A stretch of 64,000 bases of DNA from Acidobacteriota bacterium (GCA_016196035.1 JACPYM010000033.1:62001-126000); one strand, 5' to 3'. Counted from the stretch's first letter, positions 1 through 8,771 are shown. Notes: generated by a model from the sequence alone, not told the origin. A program made the numbers and translations.

Positions 1-31
1 CCCTGATTCTGCTGGCGAACCCAGAATGTCT

Positions 32-115
32 GACAAGCTGCCAGCTTGTCGGCGGCTTCGACGGTTCCCAGCGCCGGGTTTCTGCCACGCTTACGACAAG
101 CTGGCATCCTTGTCA
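32..115. repeat. Inverted-repeat element with near-palindromic ends
   Basis: A near-perfect 19-bp palindrome (GACAAGCTGCCAGCTTGTC, 32-50) is followed by GGCGGCTTCGA and then, at 94-115, by a degenerate copy of the same palindrome. The same arrangement, better preserved, occurs at 43763-43852 just before trpE, so this is a dispersed element and not a gene-specific hairpin. Confidence 0.75.
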
Positions 116-132
116 TTACCCACATTTTCCGG

Positions 133-352
133 ATTTAGCGGTCTTTGCTTTTGGCCCTGAAAGGGCCGTGGATATTAGCCGGTGGTGAAACCACCGGGAA
201 CGAGTGGCATAACATTGCACCCCGGCAGGGGTGCCGGACGTAGCGTCAGGTCACGAAATCCACTGCCGGTCATGTCTCGTCCCGCGCCCCTGCCGGGGCG
301 CAAAGGCAATAACGACAAGCCTCCGGTGTTTTCACCACCGGCTAATATCCGC
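133..352. repeat. Composite nested inverted-repeat element
   Basis: Outer arms at 171-190 and 330-349 pair (GATATTAGCCGGTGGTGAAA against its complement). Inside are hairpins such as GCACCCCGGCAGGGGTGC near 218-235 and a related one near 284-301, and GGCCCTGAAAGGGCC lies at about 152-167. Related hairpins (GCCCTGAAAGGGC, CCCAGGG..CCCTGGG) recur at 4898-5193 and 55187-55417. Nothing coding is supported in 1-367. Confidence 0.65.
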
Positions 353-367
353 CGCGCCTCGGCACTC

Positions 368-1776
368 CTATTTCAACATTGCCTCGCGCCAGCGCCGCAC
401 GCTCGTCATATCCAACCGCTCGCCTTTGAATTCGATCTGCTTGACCGCTTTCTTGCCGCCATCGCTTTCGCGTTGCAACACGCTGCTGATTTCCATCCAG
501 CGCACGTCGGCGAATTCCAGCTTGTCTTTGCCGAGGGAGCGTTCCTCGTCTGTCGCAAACGTCCCAATGACTAGCATCACGGGATGCGGTTGTTTCAGCC
601 AGTAATCCACCCAGCGCGGTTCCTTGATCTTGAACATCTCGCGGCCATCTTTGTTTTTCCGCAACCACGAATTGCCGCATTTGAGTTGCAGGTAGAGCCG
701 CCGCCCGGTGCCTTTGCCGTCGTCGTCGGTGAACTCCAATTCCATGTCAATGCCTTCGTCTTCGGTCGCCGGAATCTCGAAGCATTTCTGGTCGGCGCTG
801 GCGATGCGGGCGGCGACTTCGAGCGCGAGCAATTTGCCCTTGCGGCGTGAATCCAACCGACTAGCATCCACGGCTTGCAATACCTCAACCTGCTCCCGCA
901 CCTCCGCACTGGCGAACAATCGTTCCAGGTTATCCCACAGCTTGAATTGCGTATCGCACACATCACAAACCACCGTAGCCTGATCCCGCTTGGCGAGCAG
1001 CTTTTGCATCTGCGCTTGCGGGTTTCCCTTCGGCGTGTGGCACTTGGGACAAACGTAATGTCTCAGCCGTTGCACCGCTTCGCACTTGCCTTGCAGGTGC
1101 GCGTCAATGTAGTTGGCGAAAATTACCTGTTCCTGTTTGGTCACGCCCGGCGCGAAATAGACGCTGATGTCGCCGTGGCTGGCGGCTGCGCGGGTGAGCT
1201 TGATGCCCATGTGATGCGCTCCGGCGAGCGTCGCAAAGTCCGCCGCATCGCGCCACAGTTCCTTGAGCTTGCCCAAGGTTTGGAAGACTCGCTGTCGGCC
1301 AGCTTGACCACCAGCGTGGCATAAATGTCATCCAGATAGCCTTGCACCGCGTAGCTCACAAACACCGCCGGATGCTCGACGACCGCCGGGCGTTCGCGTC
1401 CGCAATGGCTGGGGAAGACGAGTTTGTCGCCCTGGCGCAAACACAGGCCGCGTTCTTCCAGTTGCCGTTCCATTTCGCGCAACACGACGCGTTCGTCGGC
1501 TGCGTCCAGGCGTTTCATTTCCGCGATGTTGCCGTCGCGTTCGACCGTCTGAAACAGCAGCCGCCCTTCGGCGATGCTGCGCAACGGCAAGCAGCCCAGT
1601 TCGGTCGGGTCTTGGCGCAGCGTGCGGATCACCGCCTGCGCGTAGGCATTGACCCACTCCGGTTGCAGCAGGACGAACGTGCCGTAATCCAACTCCTTCA
1701 CCGCGCCGGGGCCGTCCAGCAAGCCGATCACCGTTTGCAGCGTCGCGTCATCAAAGCCATGCAGCCATCTTCTTCG
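368..1776 (-). pseudogene. Roco/COR-domain protein with DUF4365-like C-terminus, 5'-truncated and frameshifted
   Basis: The reading frame opens right after a TAG at 1777-1779 with residues LHGFDDATLQTVIGLL, which look like the inside of a COR domain of bacterial Roco GTPases. It therefore lacks the Roc GTPase and everything upstream. At about 1289-1291 the frame breaks; restoring one G gives LADSGVF followed by the second frame (LGKLKELWRDAADFATLAG), the expected COR continuation. The C-terminal ~130 residues contain an acidic-rich block, a QLKCG motif and WVDYWLKQPHPVMLVIG, as in DUF4365, a PD-(D/E)xK-like fold. A CPKC/CDVC pair of knuckles lies between. Truncation plus a frameshift argue that it is dead, although the frameshift alone could be a sequencing error. 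A TIR fragment lies upstream on the same strand at 3526-3927. Confidence 0.75.
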
Positions 1777-1829
1777 CTATTTCGTAACTATCTGGTTAGC
1801 ACTGTTGATGTATCGGCCACTGGTGTTGA

Positions 1830-2732
1830 TCATTGCAGAGTGAAATTAAAGCTTAGGATTCCCTGTACTCCCACCAATACCCCGTCTACTTTAGTAGGTT
1901 TAAACATCCACTTCCTAGCTGCTTCCAATGCTGCGTTTCGTAATAGCGGATGACCGCTAATGATTGAGGCATCAAGAACATCTCCTTCATCAGAAACTAA
2001 CAATTGCACTTGGACTAAACCTTGAACTCTGGCGGATTTGGCAATTGTCGGAAATTGGGGCTGCACTTTCTTAATCGCACTGTCCTGTAGGACATCACTG
2101 GAAACTTGAATGATGAGATTTTGTTCGCGTAGCTTCTTTATCTTTCGTTCTCTTCTTATTGGTTCTTCGGCTTCAGCCTTCGCCTTAGCCGCTTCTCTTC
2201 TTATTGCTTCTTCAGCTTCAGCCTTCGCTTTAGCCGCTTCTCTTCTTATTGCTTCTTCAGCTTCGGCCTTTGCTCTGATCTCCACTCGAGTCATTTGAAC
2301 GCGCCCGTTGCCCTTGCAAGTTTGACAGACGTTGGTTACGTCGTAGCTTTTATCCTCGCTCCTCGTTCCGCTGCCGCCACATACAGAACAATTTTTCCAA
2401 CCCGTGCCTTTACATAGCTCGCAATTGAATGAATCCGAACGATTATGAGGAAACCCAACAGGAAATGAATATTTACCAGTACACTGTACAATCCCGCGCC
2501 CAGCGCAGTTGTAACACCTGACTTCCTCATATTTGGAGACGTGCTCATGGGTTTTGCCAGAGCCATTGCAGACGGGGCAGGTTTTGAACTGCGCCGCCGG
2601 TTGAGCTGCTCTTGGAGCACTGCCGCCTGTCCTTCTTTTTTGGGCGTTCGTTGAACTGCTGAGGATGAGCAGGCTCGACAAAAGAAGTAGAAAGCCTGTC
2701 ATCACAACGATCTTGGTTTTGCGAATGGTCAT
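1830..2732 (-). CDS. Secreted TonB C-terminal-domain protein with DnaJ-like CxxCxGxG knuckles
   Basis: The start at 2732 is chosen because GAGGGAACT precedes it; the frame stays open upstream but without such a site. Residues ~1-30 form a signal peptide or anchor. Residues ~50-150 carry four or five CxxC knuckles, mostly CxxCxGxG (CPVCNGSG, CYNCAGRG, CELCKGTG, CSVCGGSG, CQTCKGNG), as in the DnaJ zinc domain. A charged helix follows, built from nearly three copies of a 15-residue repeat (AEAEEAIRREAAKAK), with matching 45-bp DNA repeats at 2148-2272. The last ~80 residues (KKVQPQFPTIAKSARVQG ... KWMFKPTKVDG) are a TonB-C fold. Proteins ending in TonB-C are common in acidobacteria, but the zinc-knuckle fusion is unusual. 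The partner is unknown. Confidence 0.8.
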   Translation of the reverse strand: MTIRKTKIVVMTGFLLLLSSLLILSSSTNAQKRRTGGSAPRAAQPAAQFKTCPVCNGSGKTHEHVSKYEEVRCYNCAGRGIVQCTGKYSFPVGFPHNRSDSFNCELCKGTGWKNCSVCGGSGTRSEDKSYDVTNVCQTCKGNGRVQMTRVEIRAKAEAEEAIRREAAKAKAEAEEAIRREAAKAKAEAEEPIRRERKIKKLREQNLIIQVSSDVLQDSAIKKVQPQFPTIAKSARVQGLVQVQLLVSDEGDVLDASIISGHPLLRNAALEAARKWMFKPTKVDGVLVGVQGILSFNFTLQ

Positions 2733-2876
2733 AGTTCCCTCAATGAGCACCAAGTGAAAAGCGAAGTTGCGGCTATGATGCCAACCCCTTCCAAATAGTT
2801 TTTGATTACTGCATGCCACACACGACAGTGAAGCGCTGAGCGTTTGACGGCTTCTCTCAGCGCCAGCGGCGCGGCA

Positions 2877-3004
2877 TGTTTATAGCTGCGGTGCCGCGTA
2901 GCCCCCAAGCTCCGTAGGAGCGGCATCTGCGGCACATTTCGCTCCTACGGAGCTTGGGGAAGCTTCGTGCCTCGTGGCTATAAACATTTGGCTCCTACGG
3001 AGCC
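2877..3004. repeat. REP hairpin cluster at the 3' end of the Y1 transposase gene
   Basis: Outer arms TGTTTATAGC (2877-2886) and GCTATAAACA (2977-2986) enclose a large hairpin with 20-bp arms (2903-2922 and 2940-2959, core GCTCCGTAGGAGC). A third copy of the core lies at 2990-3004. The core holds the GTAG tetranucleotide typical of REP sequences served by REP-associated tyrosine transposases. The transposase stop codon (2995-2997) is supplied by the last REP core. Confidence 0.8.
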
Positions 3005-3477
3005 GGGGGTGCGCCGTCCTCAAGGAAATCGAAAACGTATTTATCCTCAAACGCGATGTCGAAATTGCGCAGCAATCCCAGATATTCATTCTTGAACGAC
3101 TTCTGCTGATGGTGGCTTTCCTGATTCTGGATATAGCGAATCACCGTATCCAACTGCGAATGCCCGTAGGAAAAAGCGCCAAAGCCTTCCTGCCAATGAA
3201 ACTTGCCGCGAATCCAACCCTGTTCGTTGATGAACTTCGATGAACCGGCTTTGATGTCTCTGACCAAATCAGACAACGCGATGCTGGGTTTCAAGCCGAT
3301 TAGCAAATGTACGTGATCGGCTACGCCATTGATTTGCAGCAGCTTCTGCTCTTGATTGGTAACGATGCCGGTCATGTATTTGTAAATCTCTTCTTTGTGT
3401 TCAGGCTGAATCAGGCATTGCCTGCCTTGCACGGCAAAGACTACCTGAATGTAAATCTGCGTGTAGGTGTTAGCCAT
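2995..3477 (-). CDS. REP-associated tyrosine transposase (IS200/IS605-like Y1 HUH family)
   Basis: 160 residues, the usual size of Y1 single-strand transposases. The HUH motif is DHVHLL (H55, H57), and the catalytic tyrosine is probably Y115 in VIRYIQNQESHH. AAAGGAG lies 10 nt before the ATG. The enzyme is expected to nick and join single-stranded DNA at REP hairpins. Three REP cores at its 3' end, one of them forming its stop codon, support a RAYT role over a free insertion sequence. The last residues (GAPPAP) come from the repeat. It lies between a truncated TIR gene and the rest of the broken Roco region. Confidence 0.9.
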   Translation of the reverse strand: MANTYTQIYIQVVFAVQGRQCLIQPEHKEEIYKYMTGIVTNQEQKLLQINGVADHVHLLIGLKPSIALSDLVRDIKAGSSKFINEQGWIRGKFHWQEGFGAFSYGHSQLDTVIRYIQNQESHHQQKSFKNEYLGLLRNFDIAFEDKYVFDFLEDGAPPAP

Positions 3478-3525
3478 CTCGTCGTTGCTCCTTTCGTTGG
3501 CAAGCTGTCGAGTGAATACCTGTCG

Positions 3526-3927
3526 TCAGCGCGAAGAAATATACACCGCTTTGGTGGGAGCGTGAACGGTGCAAGCACGTTCGATGTACGGCAATTCCGC
3601 CAGCGACTCTTTGATGGGGGCCGCGTCGAGCCGCAGCGGAATGAAGCGGCGCGCCTGGTTCAGCGGGTCGCGAAACCGGAACGTGCCCGCTTCCAACTGC
3701 GCCCAGTCGGAGCCGAACGCCTGCGCCGACATGCACAGCACCAGCACGCGGGACTGCTCCAACCCTTCCTCGATCTTCGCCGGAATGCTGTCGCCGGGCT
3801 TCAATATCCATTCATCGAACCACACGCGCAGCCCGTCCGCCCGCAACCGCTCGGCGACGGCGCGCACGATGTCTTTGTCTTTTGCACTGTGGCTCAGGAA
3901 TACGTCGTAGTTGAAATCATCGGCCAT
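3526..3927 (-). CDS. TIR-domain protein, apparently truncated
   Basis: 133 residues, nearly all one TIR domain: YDVFLSHSAKD at the N-terminus, VWFDEWILKPGDSI (BB-loop region), then SDWAQLEAGTF with the conserved Glu (E79) that serves catalysis in NADase TIRs. In related bacterial proteins the sequence after RRFIPLRLD..PIK continues through a last helix into another large domain. Here it dissolves after PYI into about 17 unrelated residues and stops 49 bp before the Y1 transposase gene. I infer the N-terminal remnant of a bigger TIR sensor. It may have been joined to the COR-DUF4365 remnant at 368-1776, same strand and downstream. A stand-alone TIR protein is possible but less likely. Confidence 0.75.
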   Translation of the reverse strand: MADDFNYDVFLSHSAKDKDIVRAVAERLRADGLRVWFDEWILKPGDSIPAKIEEGLEQSRVLVLCMSAQAFGSDWAQLEAGTFRFRDPLNQARRFIPLRLDAAPIKESLAELPYIERACTVHAPTKAVYISSR

Positions 3928-4042
3928 TGGTTTACCTGGGAATGCGAGCGTCCCGCCCGCTGGGAAACAAAGTTGTGGCGCGCTCCTTTGGTAGAAAACG
4001 AAATTGGGAAACTACTGGGAGCACGGGAAGGCATCAGTACTG

Positions 4043-4140
4043 TACGGGGAGCGTGAGCGACCTGCACTTTGGCGCGCTCACGACTTGGCGTTCTCTCAGC
4101 CCGTCTCTGACCGAGGCGCAGGTCGCTCACGCTCCCCGTA
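4043..4140. repeat. Inverted repeat, 22-bp perfect arms
   Basis: Arms at 4043-4064 (TACGGGGAGCGTGAGCGACC..) and 4119-4140 are perfect complements, with a 54-bp loop that itself repeats CGCTCACGA-like sequence. The right arm contains the stop codon of the neighbouring amidotransferase gene, so the element replaced the original gene end. The rest of 3928-4042 shows nothing else. Confidence 0.8.
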
Positions 4141-4855
4141 CCGTAGCCTGGCGCAAAAACACCGCGATCCATTGCATGATGACGGCTTCATCGGTCGGCT
4201 GGCCCAGGCTGTCCAGCGCCTGTTGCGCACGTTCATCGCCAATGCGCGCGCGGCGGTCGTGCAAGAGGGCGCGGCTGTAATCCGCCGTGAATTCGGGGTG
4301 CGCCTGGATGCCAAGCATGTGTGGGGCAGCGCGAAACATGGCGACGGGGCAATGGGCGCTGCGGCCGAGCACGACGGCGTGGGCGGGCAGTTCCAACACT
4401 TGATCTTGGTGCATGTATTGCAACCAGCATTGGCGTTGCGGCGGCTGCATCCATATTTCAGGGGACTCGGCTTGCGTGATTTCGCAGGCGTGCACACCCA
4501 CACCCCAGCCGCTCGGAGCTTTGGCTACGCGGCCACCGAGTGCTTCGGCCAGCATCTGGTGCCCGAAGCAGATGCCGACATACGGCTTGCCCGCCTCGTG
4601 TATCTGGCGCACAAACGCTTTCAGCCGGTGAATCCACGGCACATCGTCATAGACCGAAAAGCGCGAACCGGTCGTGATGTAGGCCGCGCATTCATTCAAC
4701 GCCGCAGGCCATTCGTCAGCGCACACGGCAAACGGCGTCAGCGTGATTTCCGGCGCATGGCGTTGGAACAGCGCGCCAAACATTGCTGGATAATCGCCCG
4801 CGCTGTGCTGGAAGCGCTCGGCAACGTGGTCGCATTGGAGCAAGCCGATGTTCAT
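4127..4855 (-). CDS. Class I glutamine amidotransferase-like protein
   Basis: 242 residues from the ATG at 4855 (MNIGLLQCDHV); the frame extends a few codons further upstream without a better start. The fold is a class I GATase: nucleophile C96 in GICFGHQ, and the His/Glu pair of the triad in AHPEF (H186, E188). Such stand-alone proteins resemble the GMP-synthase amidotransferase subunit and hydrolyse glutamine or gamma-glutamyl compounds; the real substrate cannot be read from sequence. No synthetase partner is adjacent. The last residues (ATVRGA) and the stop lie inside an inverted repeat (4119-4140), so the native C-terminus may have been slightly changed. Confidence 0.85.
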   Translation of the reverse strand: MNIGLLQCDHVAERFQHSAGDYPAMFGALFQRHAPEITLTPFAVCADEWPAALNECAAYITTGSRFSVYDDVPWIHRLKAFVRQIHEAGKPYVGICFGHQMLAEALGGRVAKAPSGWGVGVHACEITQAESPEIWMQPPQRQCWLQYMHQDQVLELPAHAVVLGRSAHCPVAMFRAAPHMLGIQAHPEFTADYSRALLHDRRARIGDERAQQALDSLGQPTDEAVIMQWIAVFLRQATVRGA

Positions 4856-4897
4856 AAAAAATTGTCCGGCGTTATTAACCAATCAGAGCGTGATTTT

Positions 4898-5193
4898 CAG
4901 CCCCAACGGGGCGCGATAGGAAAGCCCAGGGCATCGCCCTGGGAAAACTCGTGGCGGCGGACAAACCCTGACAGGGCGAAATACGAGTTGACGTGTTGAG
5001 TGAATCTGAAAGCGACGTAGCCACAGCGTCTCAGTGTCTGAAAGAGCTCCGCCGGTGCCACAAATTTCAATTCTTCCTGGTCAACTATGCGCATCAACCT
5101 TGGCGATTATTGCGCCCTTTCAGGGCTTGTCTTGTTGGCGGTTGCGTTCCCAGGGCGTTGCCCTGGACTGTCCTATGACGCCCCGTTGGGGCT
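4898..5193. repeat. Composite nested inverted-repeat element
   Basis: The ends pair (GCCCCAACGGGGC near 4900 with GCCCCGTTGGGGC near 5180). Inside are CCCAGGGCATCGCCCTGGG near 4926-4944, CCCTGACAGGGCG, GCGCCCTTTCAGGGC and CCCAGGGCGTTGCCCTGG. It is the same hairpin vocabulary as at 55187-55417. The gap 4883-5213 holds nothing else that I can support. Confidence 0.7.
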
Positions 5194-5213
5194 TGCACAG
5201 ACGGTGTCGAGAC

Positions 5214-6611
5214 TTACAACTTCAAGCGCAGATGGAATGACTTGGGCCGCGTGAACGAATCAAACCCCAGCCGCGATAATGTGCAACCGCGCCCCGAATC
5301 TTTGACGCCTGCCCACGCCAGCGCCGGGTCTAGGTAATCGCAGCGGTTCATATACCAGGTGCCCGTTTCGATCTGATCGCCGATGCGTAGGGCGGCTGCG
5401 ACATCCGCTGTCCAGATCGAAGCCGTCAGGCCATAGCGGCTGTCATTCATCAACCGGATTGCCTCTGCGTCATCGCGCACTGCCAGGATGCCGACGACGG
5501 GGGCGAAGGTCTCTTCGGCCATCACCAGCATCGTGTGATCTACGTTGACCAAGACTTGCGGCGCCAGATACGGCGTGCCGGGTTGGCTGGCAGAGAAGTC
5601 GCGCTCGTCAATCAACGCCTGCGCGCCTTTTTGTACGGCGTCGGCGATGTGGGCGCGCGCCTTGTCGGCGGCTTCAGTGCGCACCATTGGCCCCAGCGTC
5701 GTCGCGGGATCGAGCGGGTTGCCGAGTTTGTATGCCCGGGTCAATTCGACAAAGCCCGCGGCGAACTGGTCGTAAACATCCTGCTGCACATAGATGCGTT
5801 CGATGGCGCAGCAGGACTGGCCCGAATTGAACAGCGCGCCATCCACCAGATTTTCAATCGTCGCGTCGAGTTGCGCATCGGCGCGCACATAGGCTGGGTC
5901 TTTGCCACCCAGTTCCAGGCCCGTCCCGATGAAGCGCGTGCTGGCTGCGCGTTGCACCGCGTGGCCGCCCGCAACCGAACCCGTGAAGGCGACAAAATTG
6001 ATGCGCGCGTCGGCGATGACTTCGGCGACTTGCGCGTGGTCAATGTGCAGATATTGAAAGACGCCGTCGGGCAAGCCGGCGGTGGCGAAGGCTTCGGCGT
6101 AACGTTCGGCGACGAGCGGCGTTTGCGGCGCGATTTTCAGAATCACACTATTCCCAGCCAGCAACGCGGGCACGACCGCATTGACCGACGCCAGCCAAGG
6201 GTAATTCCACGGCGCAAGCACAAGCACCGTGCCGAGCGGCGCGCGGCGGATGAAGCGCTGGAAATTCTCTTTGGGTTCAATGGCGATGTCGGCGAGTTCG
6301 TGTTCGGCGATGTCGCACAGGTACCGGATGCGCTCGTTGAAGCCGCGCCGCAATTCAAAGGGCGCATAGACGATGGGACGGCCAATCTGGCGCGTCAACT
6401 CTTCGCCCAACACATCGGCGTGTTCGACGCACCAGGCGGCCATGCGGCGGCAAATGGCGGCGCGTTCGGTGATGGGGACGTGCCGCCATTCGCGTTGGGC
6501 AGAGACGGCTTTGGTCAGCGCGGCATCAATTTCCGCGCTTGAGGCCAGTGGGCGTTCGACATAAAGGGTGCCATCAATTGGGCTAATCGTTTGTTGAATG
6601 GGTTGGTTCAT
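5214..6611 (-). CDS. NAD(P)-dependent aldehyde dehydrogenase
   Basis: 465 residues from ATG 6611 (MNQPIQQTISPIDG), the usual family length; upstream codons of the open frame lie in a repeat and are not counted. ALDH signatures appear in order: PWNYPW (134-139), FTGS (209-212), LELGGKDP with the general base E233, and FNSGQSC with the catalytic C267. It oxidises an aldehyde to a carboxylic acid in the cytoplasm. The amidotransferase next to it on the same strand recalls gamma-glutamyl-type polyamine catabolism, in which an ALDH and a class I amidotransferase cooperate; that link is an inference from neighbourhood only. A REP-like element lies between them. Confidence 0.9.
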   Translation of the reverse strand: MNQPIQQTISPIDGTLYVERPLASSAEIDAALTKAVSAQREWRHVPITERAAICRRMAAWCVEHADVLGEELTRQIGRPIVYAPFELRRGFNERIRYLCDIAEHELADIAIEPKENFQRFIRRAPLGTVLVLAPWNYPWLASVNAVVPALLAGNSVILKIAPQTPLVAERYAEAFATAGLPDGVFQYLHIDHAQVAEVIADARINFVAFTGSVAGGHAVQRAASTRFIGTGLELGGKDPAYVRADAQLDATIENLVDGALFNSGQSCCAIERIYVQQDVYDQFAAGFVELTRAYKLGNPLDPATTLGPMVRTEAADKARAHIADAVQKGAQALIDERDFSASQPGTPYLAPQVLVNVDHTMLVMAEETFAPVVGILAVRDDAEAIRLMNDSRYGLTASIWTADVAAALRIGDQIETGTWYMNRCDYLDPALAWAGVKDSGRGCTLSRLGFDSFTRPKSFHLRLKL

Positions 6612-6643
6612 GATGGTGATGTTTGAATATTGACGCGCAGCGT

Positions 6644-6746
6644 CTTTGGAGTGCGTGCGGCACAGGCCGCCGCTTTGGTACCTCCTTGGCACACCACAAG
6701 ACAAAGGAGTGCCAAAGCGGCGGCCTGTGCCGCACGCACTCCAAAG
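6644..6746. repeat. Inverted repeat with 35-bp perfect arms
   Basis: Arms at 6644-6678 and 6712-6746 are exact complements (outer CTTTGGAGTGCGTGCGGCAC, inner GGCCGCCGCTTTGG), with a 33-bp loop. The element fills the divergent gap between the aldehyde dehydrogenase and the sugar-binding lipoprotein gene. The left arm lies about 33 bp upstream of the dehydrogenase start, so it must affect the promoter context. Confidence 0.85.
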
Positions 6747-6889
6747 GCTTCGCCATGCTTGTGTACAAAGAAAACGCGGTGATTATCCAATGCGCCGCCT
6801 TGTCCCGCAATTGACGGCGTACTCACGAGCGGTTATGTTGCGCGCGTTTTGCACCACAATCCCAAACAAATCCACTGACAGATCAAGCT

Positions 6890-7840
6890 ATGAAAAAACT
6901 CTGCCTCTTCATTCTTTGCGTGAGCGTCTTGCTCGCCTGCAAACCCGCCGCCGACAACGCCAGCAAAAAGCCGGTCATCGCCGTCATTCCCAAAGGCGTT
7001 TCCAACTTCTTTTGGCAAGCCGTCAAAGCAGGCGCGGAAGCCGCAGGGCAAGAAACGGGCGTGACGATTTATTGGAAAGGCCCTTCGAACGAAACCGATG
7101 TGACCAGCCAGGTCAACGTCGTCGAAGACGCTATCACCAGCCGCGTCAGCGCCATTATGATCGCGCCCTCGCATCGTGACGCGCTGGTGCCGGTGGTCGA
7201 ACGCGCGCAACGCGCCGGCATTCCCGTGACGATTTTTGATTCGGGTATCGGCACTGAAAATTATGTTTCGTATGTCTCGACCGACAACGTGCAGGGCGGC
7301 GTGATGGCGGCGGAGCGCATGGCGGCGAAGCTGGGCGGCAAAGGCAAAATTGCGGTCTTAGGATTGAAAGCTGGTTCCGTCTCGACCGATGAGCGCGAAC
7401 GTGGTTTTCAGGATACGATCAAACAGAAATTCCCTGGCATTCAGATCGCGGCCTTTCAATACGGCGAAGCCGACCGCGCCAAATCGCTGGATCGCGCGAC
7501 CGACATGCTGAACGCACAGCACGATCTGGCCGGCTTTTTCTCTTCCAATGAACCCGCCACGGTGGGCATTGCGCAAGCGGCCAAGCAACAAAACAAGACC
7601 GGCAAGCTGACCATCGTTGGTTTCGATTCCAGTCCGAACTTGATTGAAGACTTACGTGTCGGGGCGCTTGATGCGTTGATCATTCAAAACCCGTATCGCA
7701 TGGGTTATGACGGCGTGAAAACGCTGGTCGAAAAGCTGCATGGCAAAACGCCCGTGCGCCGCATTGATACGGGCGTGAAGCTGGTGACGAAGGAAAATCT
7801 GGAGACGCTGGAGATTCAGCAATTGCTGGGGCCGAAGTAA
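6890..7840 (+). CDS. Sugar-type ABC transporter substrate-binding lipoprotein
   Basis: 316 residues. The N-terminus [17 protein letters not shown] is a type II signal with lipobox LLAC (C17), so the mature protein is membrane-anchored. The rest is a periplasmic-binding fold of the ribose/galactose class (Peripla_BP_4): [40 protein letters not shown], a hinge near VSTDNVQGG, and [14 protein letters not shown]. It should deliver a sugar or a related small polar ligand to an ABC importer. No ATPase or permease gene is nearby, so the partner transporter is elsewhere or the protein acts as a sensor. A hairpin follows its stop. Confidence 0.88.
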   Translation: MKKLCLFILCVSVLLACKPAADNASKKPVIAVIPKGVSNFFWQAVKAGAEAAGQETGVTIYWKGPSNETDVTSQVNVVEDAITSRVSAIMIAPSHRDALVPVVERAQRAGIPVTIFDSGIGTENYVSYVSTDNVQGGVMAAERMAAKLGGKGKIAVLGLKAGSVSTDERERGFQDTIKQKFPGIQIAAFQYGEADRAKSLDRATDMLNAQHDLAGFFSSNEPATVGIAQAAKQQNKTGKLTIVGFDSSPNLIEDLRVGALDALIIQNPYRMGYDGVKTLVEKLHGKTPVRRIDTGVKLVTKENLETLEIQQLLGPK

Positions 7841-7851
7841 GTGCTGTGGCC

Positions 7852-7885
7852 GCGAGTGCGGCGCAATCGTCTGCGCCGCACTCGC
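7852..7885. terminator. Hairpin between convergent genes
   Basis: GCGAGTGCGGCGCA (7852-7865) pairs perfectly with 7872-7885 across a 6-nt loop. It sits between the convergent substrate-binding and SDR genes. There is no clear U-tract, so termination in either direction is an inference from position and stem strength. Confidence 0.5.
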
Positions 7886-7900
7886 TCACGTGATGCTTGG

Positions 7901-8674
7901 TTATTCCGGCGTGACATACGCCGCCGTGATGCCGCCATCCACCAAAAAGTCCGTGCCCGTCACATACGACGACTCATCCGATGCCAGATAGAGCGCGGCG
8001 TAAGCAATCTCCTTCGCTTCGCCAAAGCGTCCCATCGGAATGTGCACCAGCCGCCGCTGCTTCTTTTCATCCGTATTCAGATAGCTCATCAGCAATTCGG
8101 TGCGCAGCGGCCCCGGGCAGAGCGCATTGACGCGGATGTTTTCGCGCGCGTGGATGACGGCCAATTCGCGCGTCAGCGCGAGCACCGCGCCTTTGCTGGC
8201 GGTGTAAGCGACCTGCGGTGTGGCCGCGCCCAACACCGCGACAAAGGAAGCCGTATTGATGATCGAACCGCCACCTGCGCGCCGCAGCGCCGGGATGCCG
8301 AATTTGCAGCCCAGAAAGACGCCCTTGGCGTTGATGTTCATCGTCAAATCCCAGATGGATTCTTCGGTGGTGACGGCGTTGTCATCGCTGTGATGCATGA
8401 TGCCGGCGTTGTTGAACAGAATGTTGAGTTGGCCGAATTCGCTTTCGGCAAATTCGACCATGCGGGCGCAGTCGGCGGCTTGTGACACATCGGCGTGGAT
8501 GTAGGCCGCATTGCCGCGCGCCGCTTGAATCAGTCTGACGGTTTCCGCGCCTTCGGCATCGTTGACGTCAACGCACACGACAGCGGCGCCTTCACGCGCA
8601 AAGAGCAGCGCTGTTTCGCGGCCAATGCCGCCACTGGCGCCGGTGATGAGGGCGACTTTGTTTTGTAAGCGCAT
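7901..8674 (-). CDS. Short-chain dehydrogenase/reductase (SDR)
   Basis: 257 residues, the classical SDR length. Cofactor motif TGASGGIG (11-18), NNAG (88-91), catalytic Ser in INTASF (S143) and YTASK (Y157, K161). The conserved Asp after the second beta strand (VVCVDVND) favours NAD over NADP. C-terminal VTGTDFLVDGG is typical of sugar- or polyol-oxidising and 3-oxoacyl-reductase-like SDRs. It is convergent with the sugar-binding lipoprotein, consistent with but not proof of a role in sugar use. The true substrate is unknown. Confidence 0.9.
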   Translation of the reverse strand: MRLQNKVALITGASGGIGRETALLFAREGAAVVCVDVNDAEGAETVRLIQAARGNAAYIHADVSQAADCARMVEFAESEFGQLNILFNNAGIMHHSDDNAVTTEESIWDLTMNINAKGVFLGCKFGIPALRRAGGGSIINTASFVAVLGAATPQVAYTASKGAVLALTRELAVIHARENIRVNALCPGPLRTELLMSYLNTDEKKQRRLVHIPMGRFGEAKEIAYAALYLASDESSYVTGTDFLVDGGITAAYVTPE

Positions 8675-8771
8675 TTTGGATGATACCTTTCGTTACCTTT
8701 AGGAGTTGGTTTACACTGCCAGCGGCATTGTTATCACTGCTGATGGAATCAAATCAATGAGGACAGCCACA

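Noticed and set aside
1342-1953. 203-codon open frame on the plus strand
   Set aside because: Antisense to the COR-domain remnant and crosses into unrelated DNA; Gln/Arg/Phe-rich shadow composition.
4127-4855. GMP synthase (guaA) or carbamoyl-phosphate synthase subunit
   Set aside because: Only the amidotransferase part is present, without an ATP-pyrophosphatase domain or the carA N-terminal domain.
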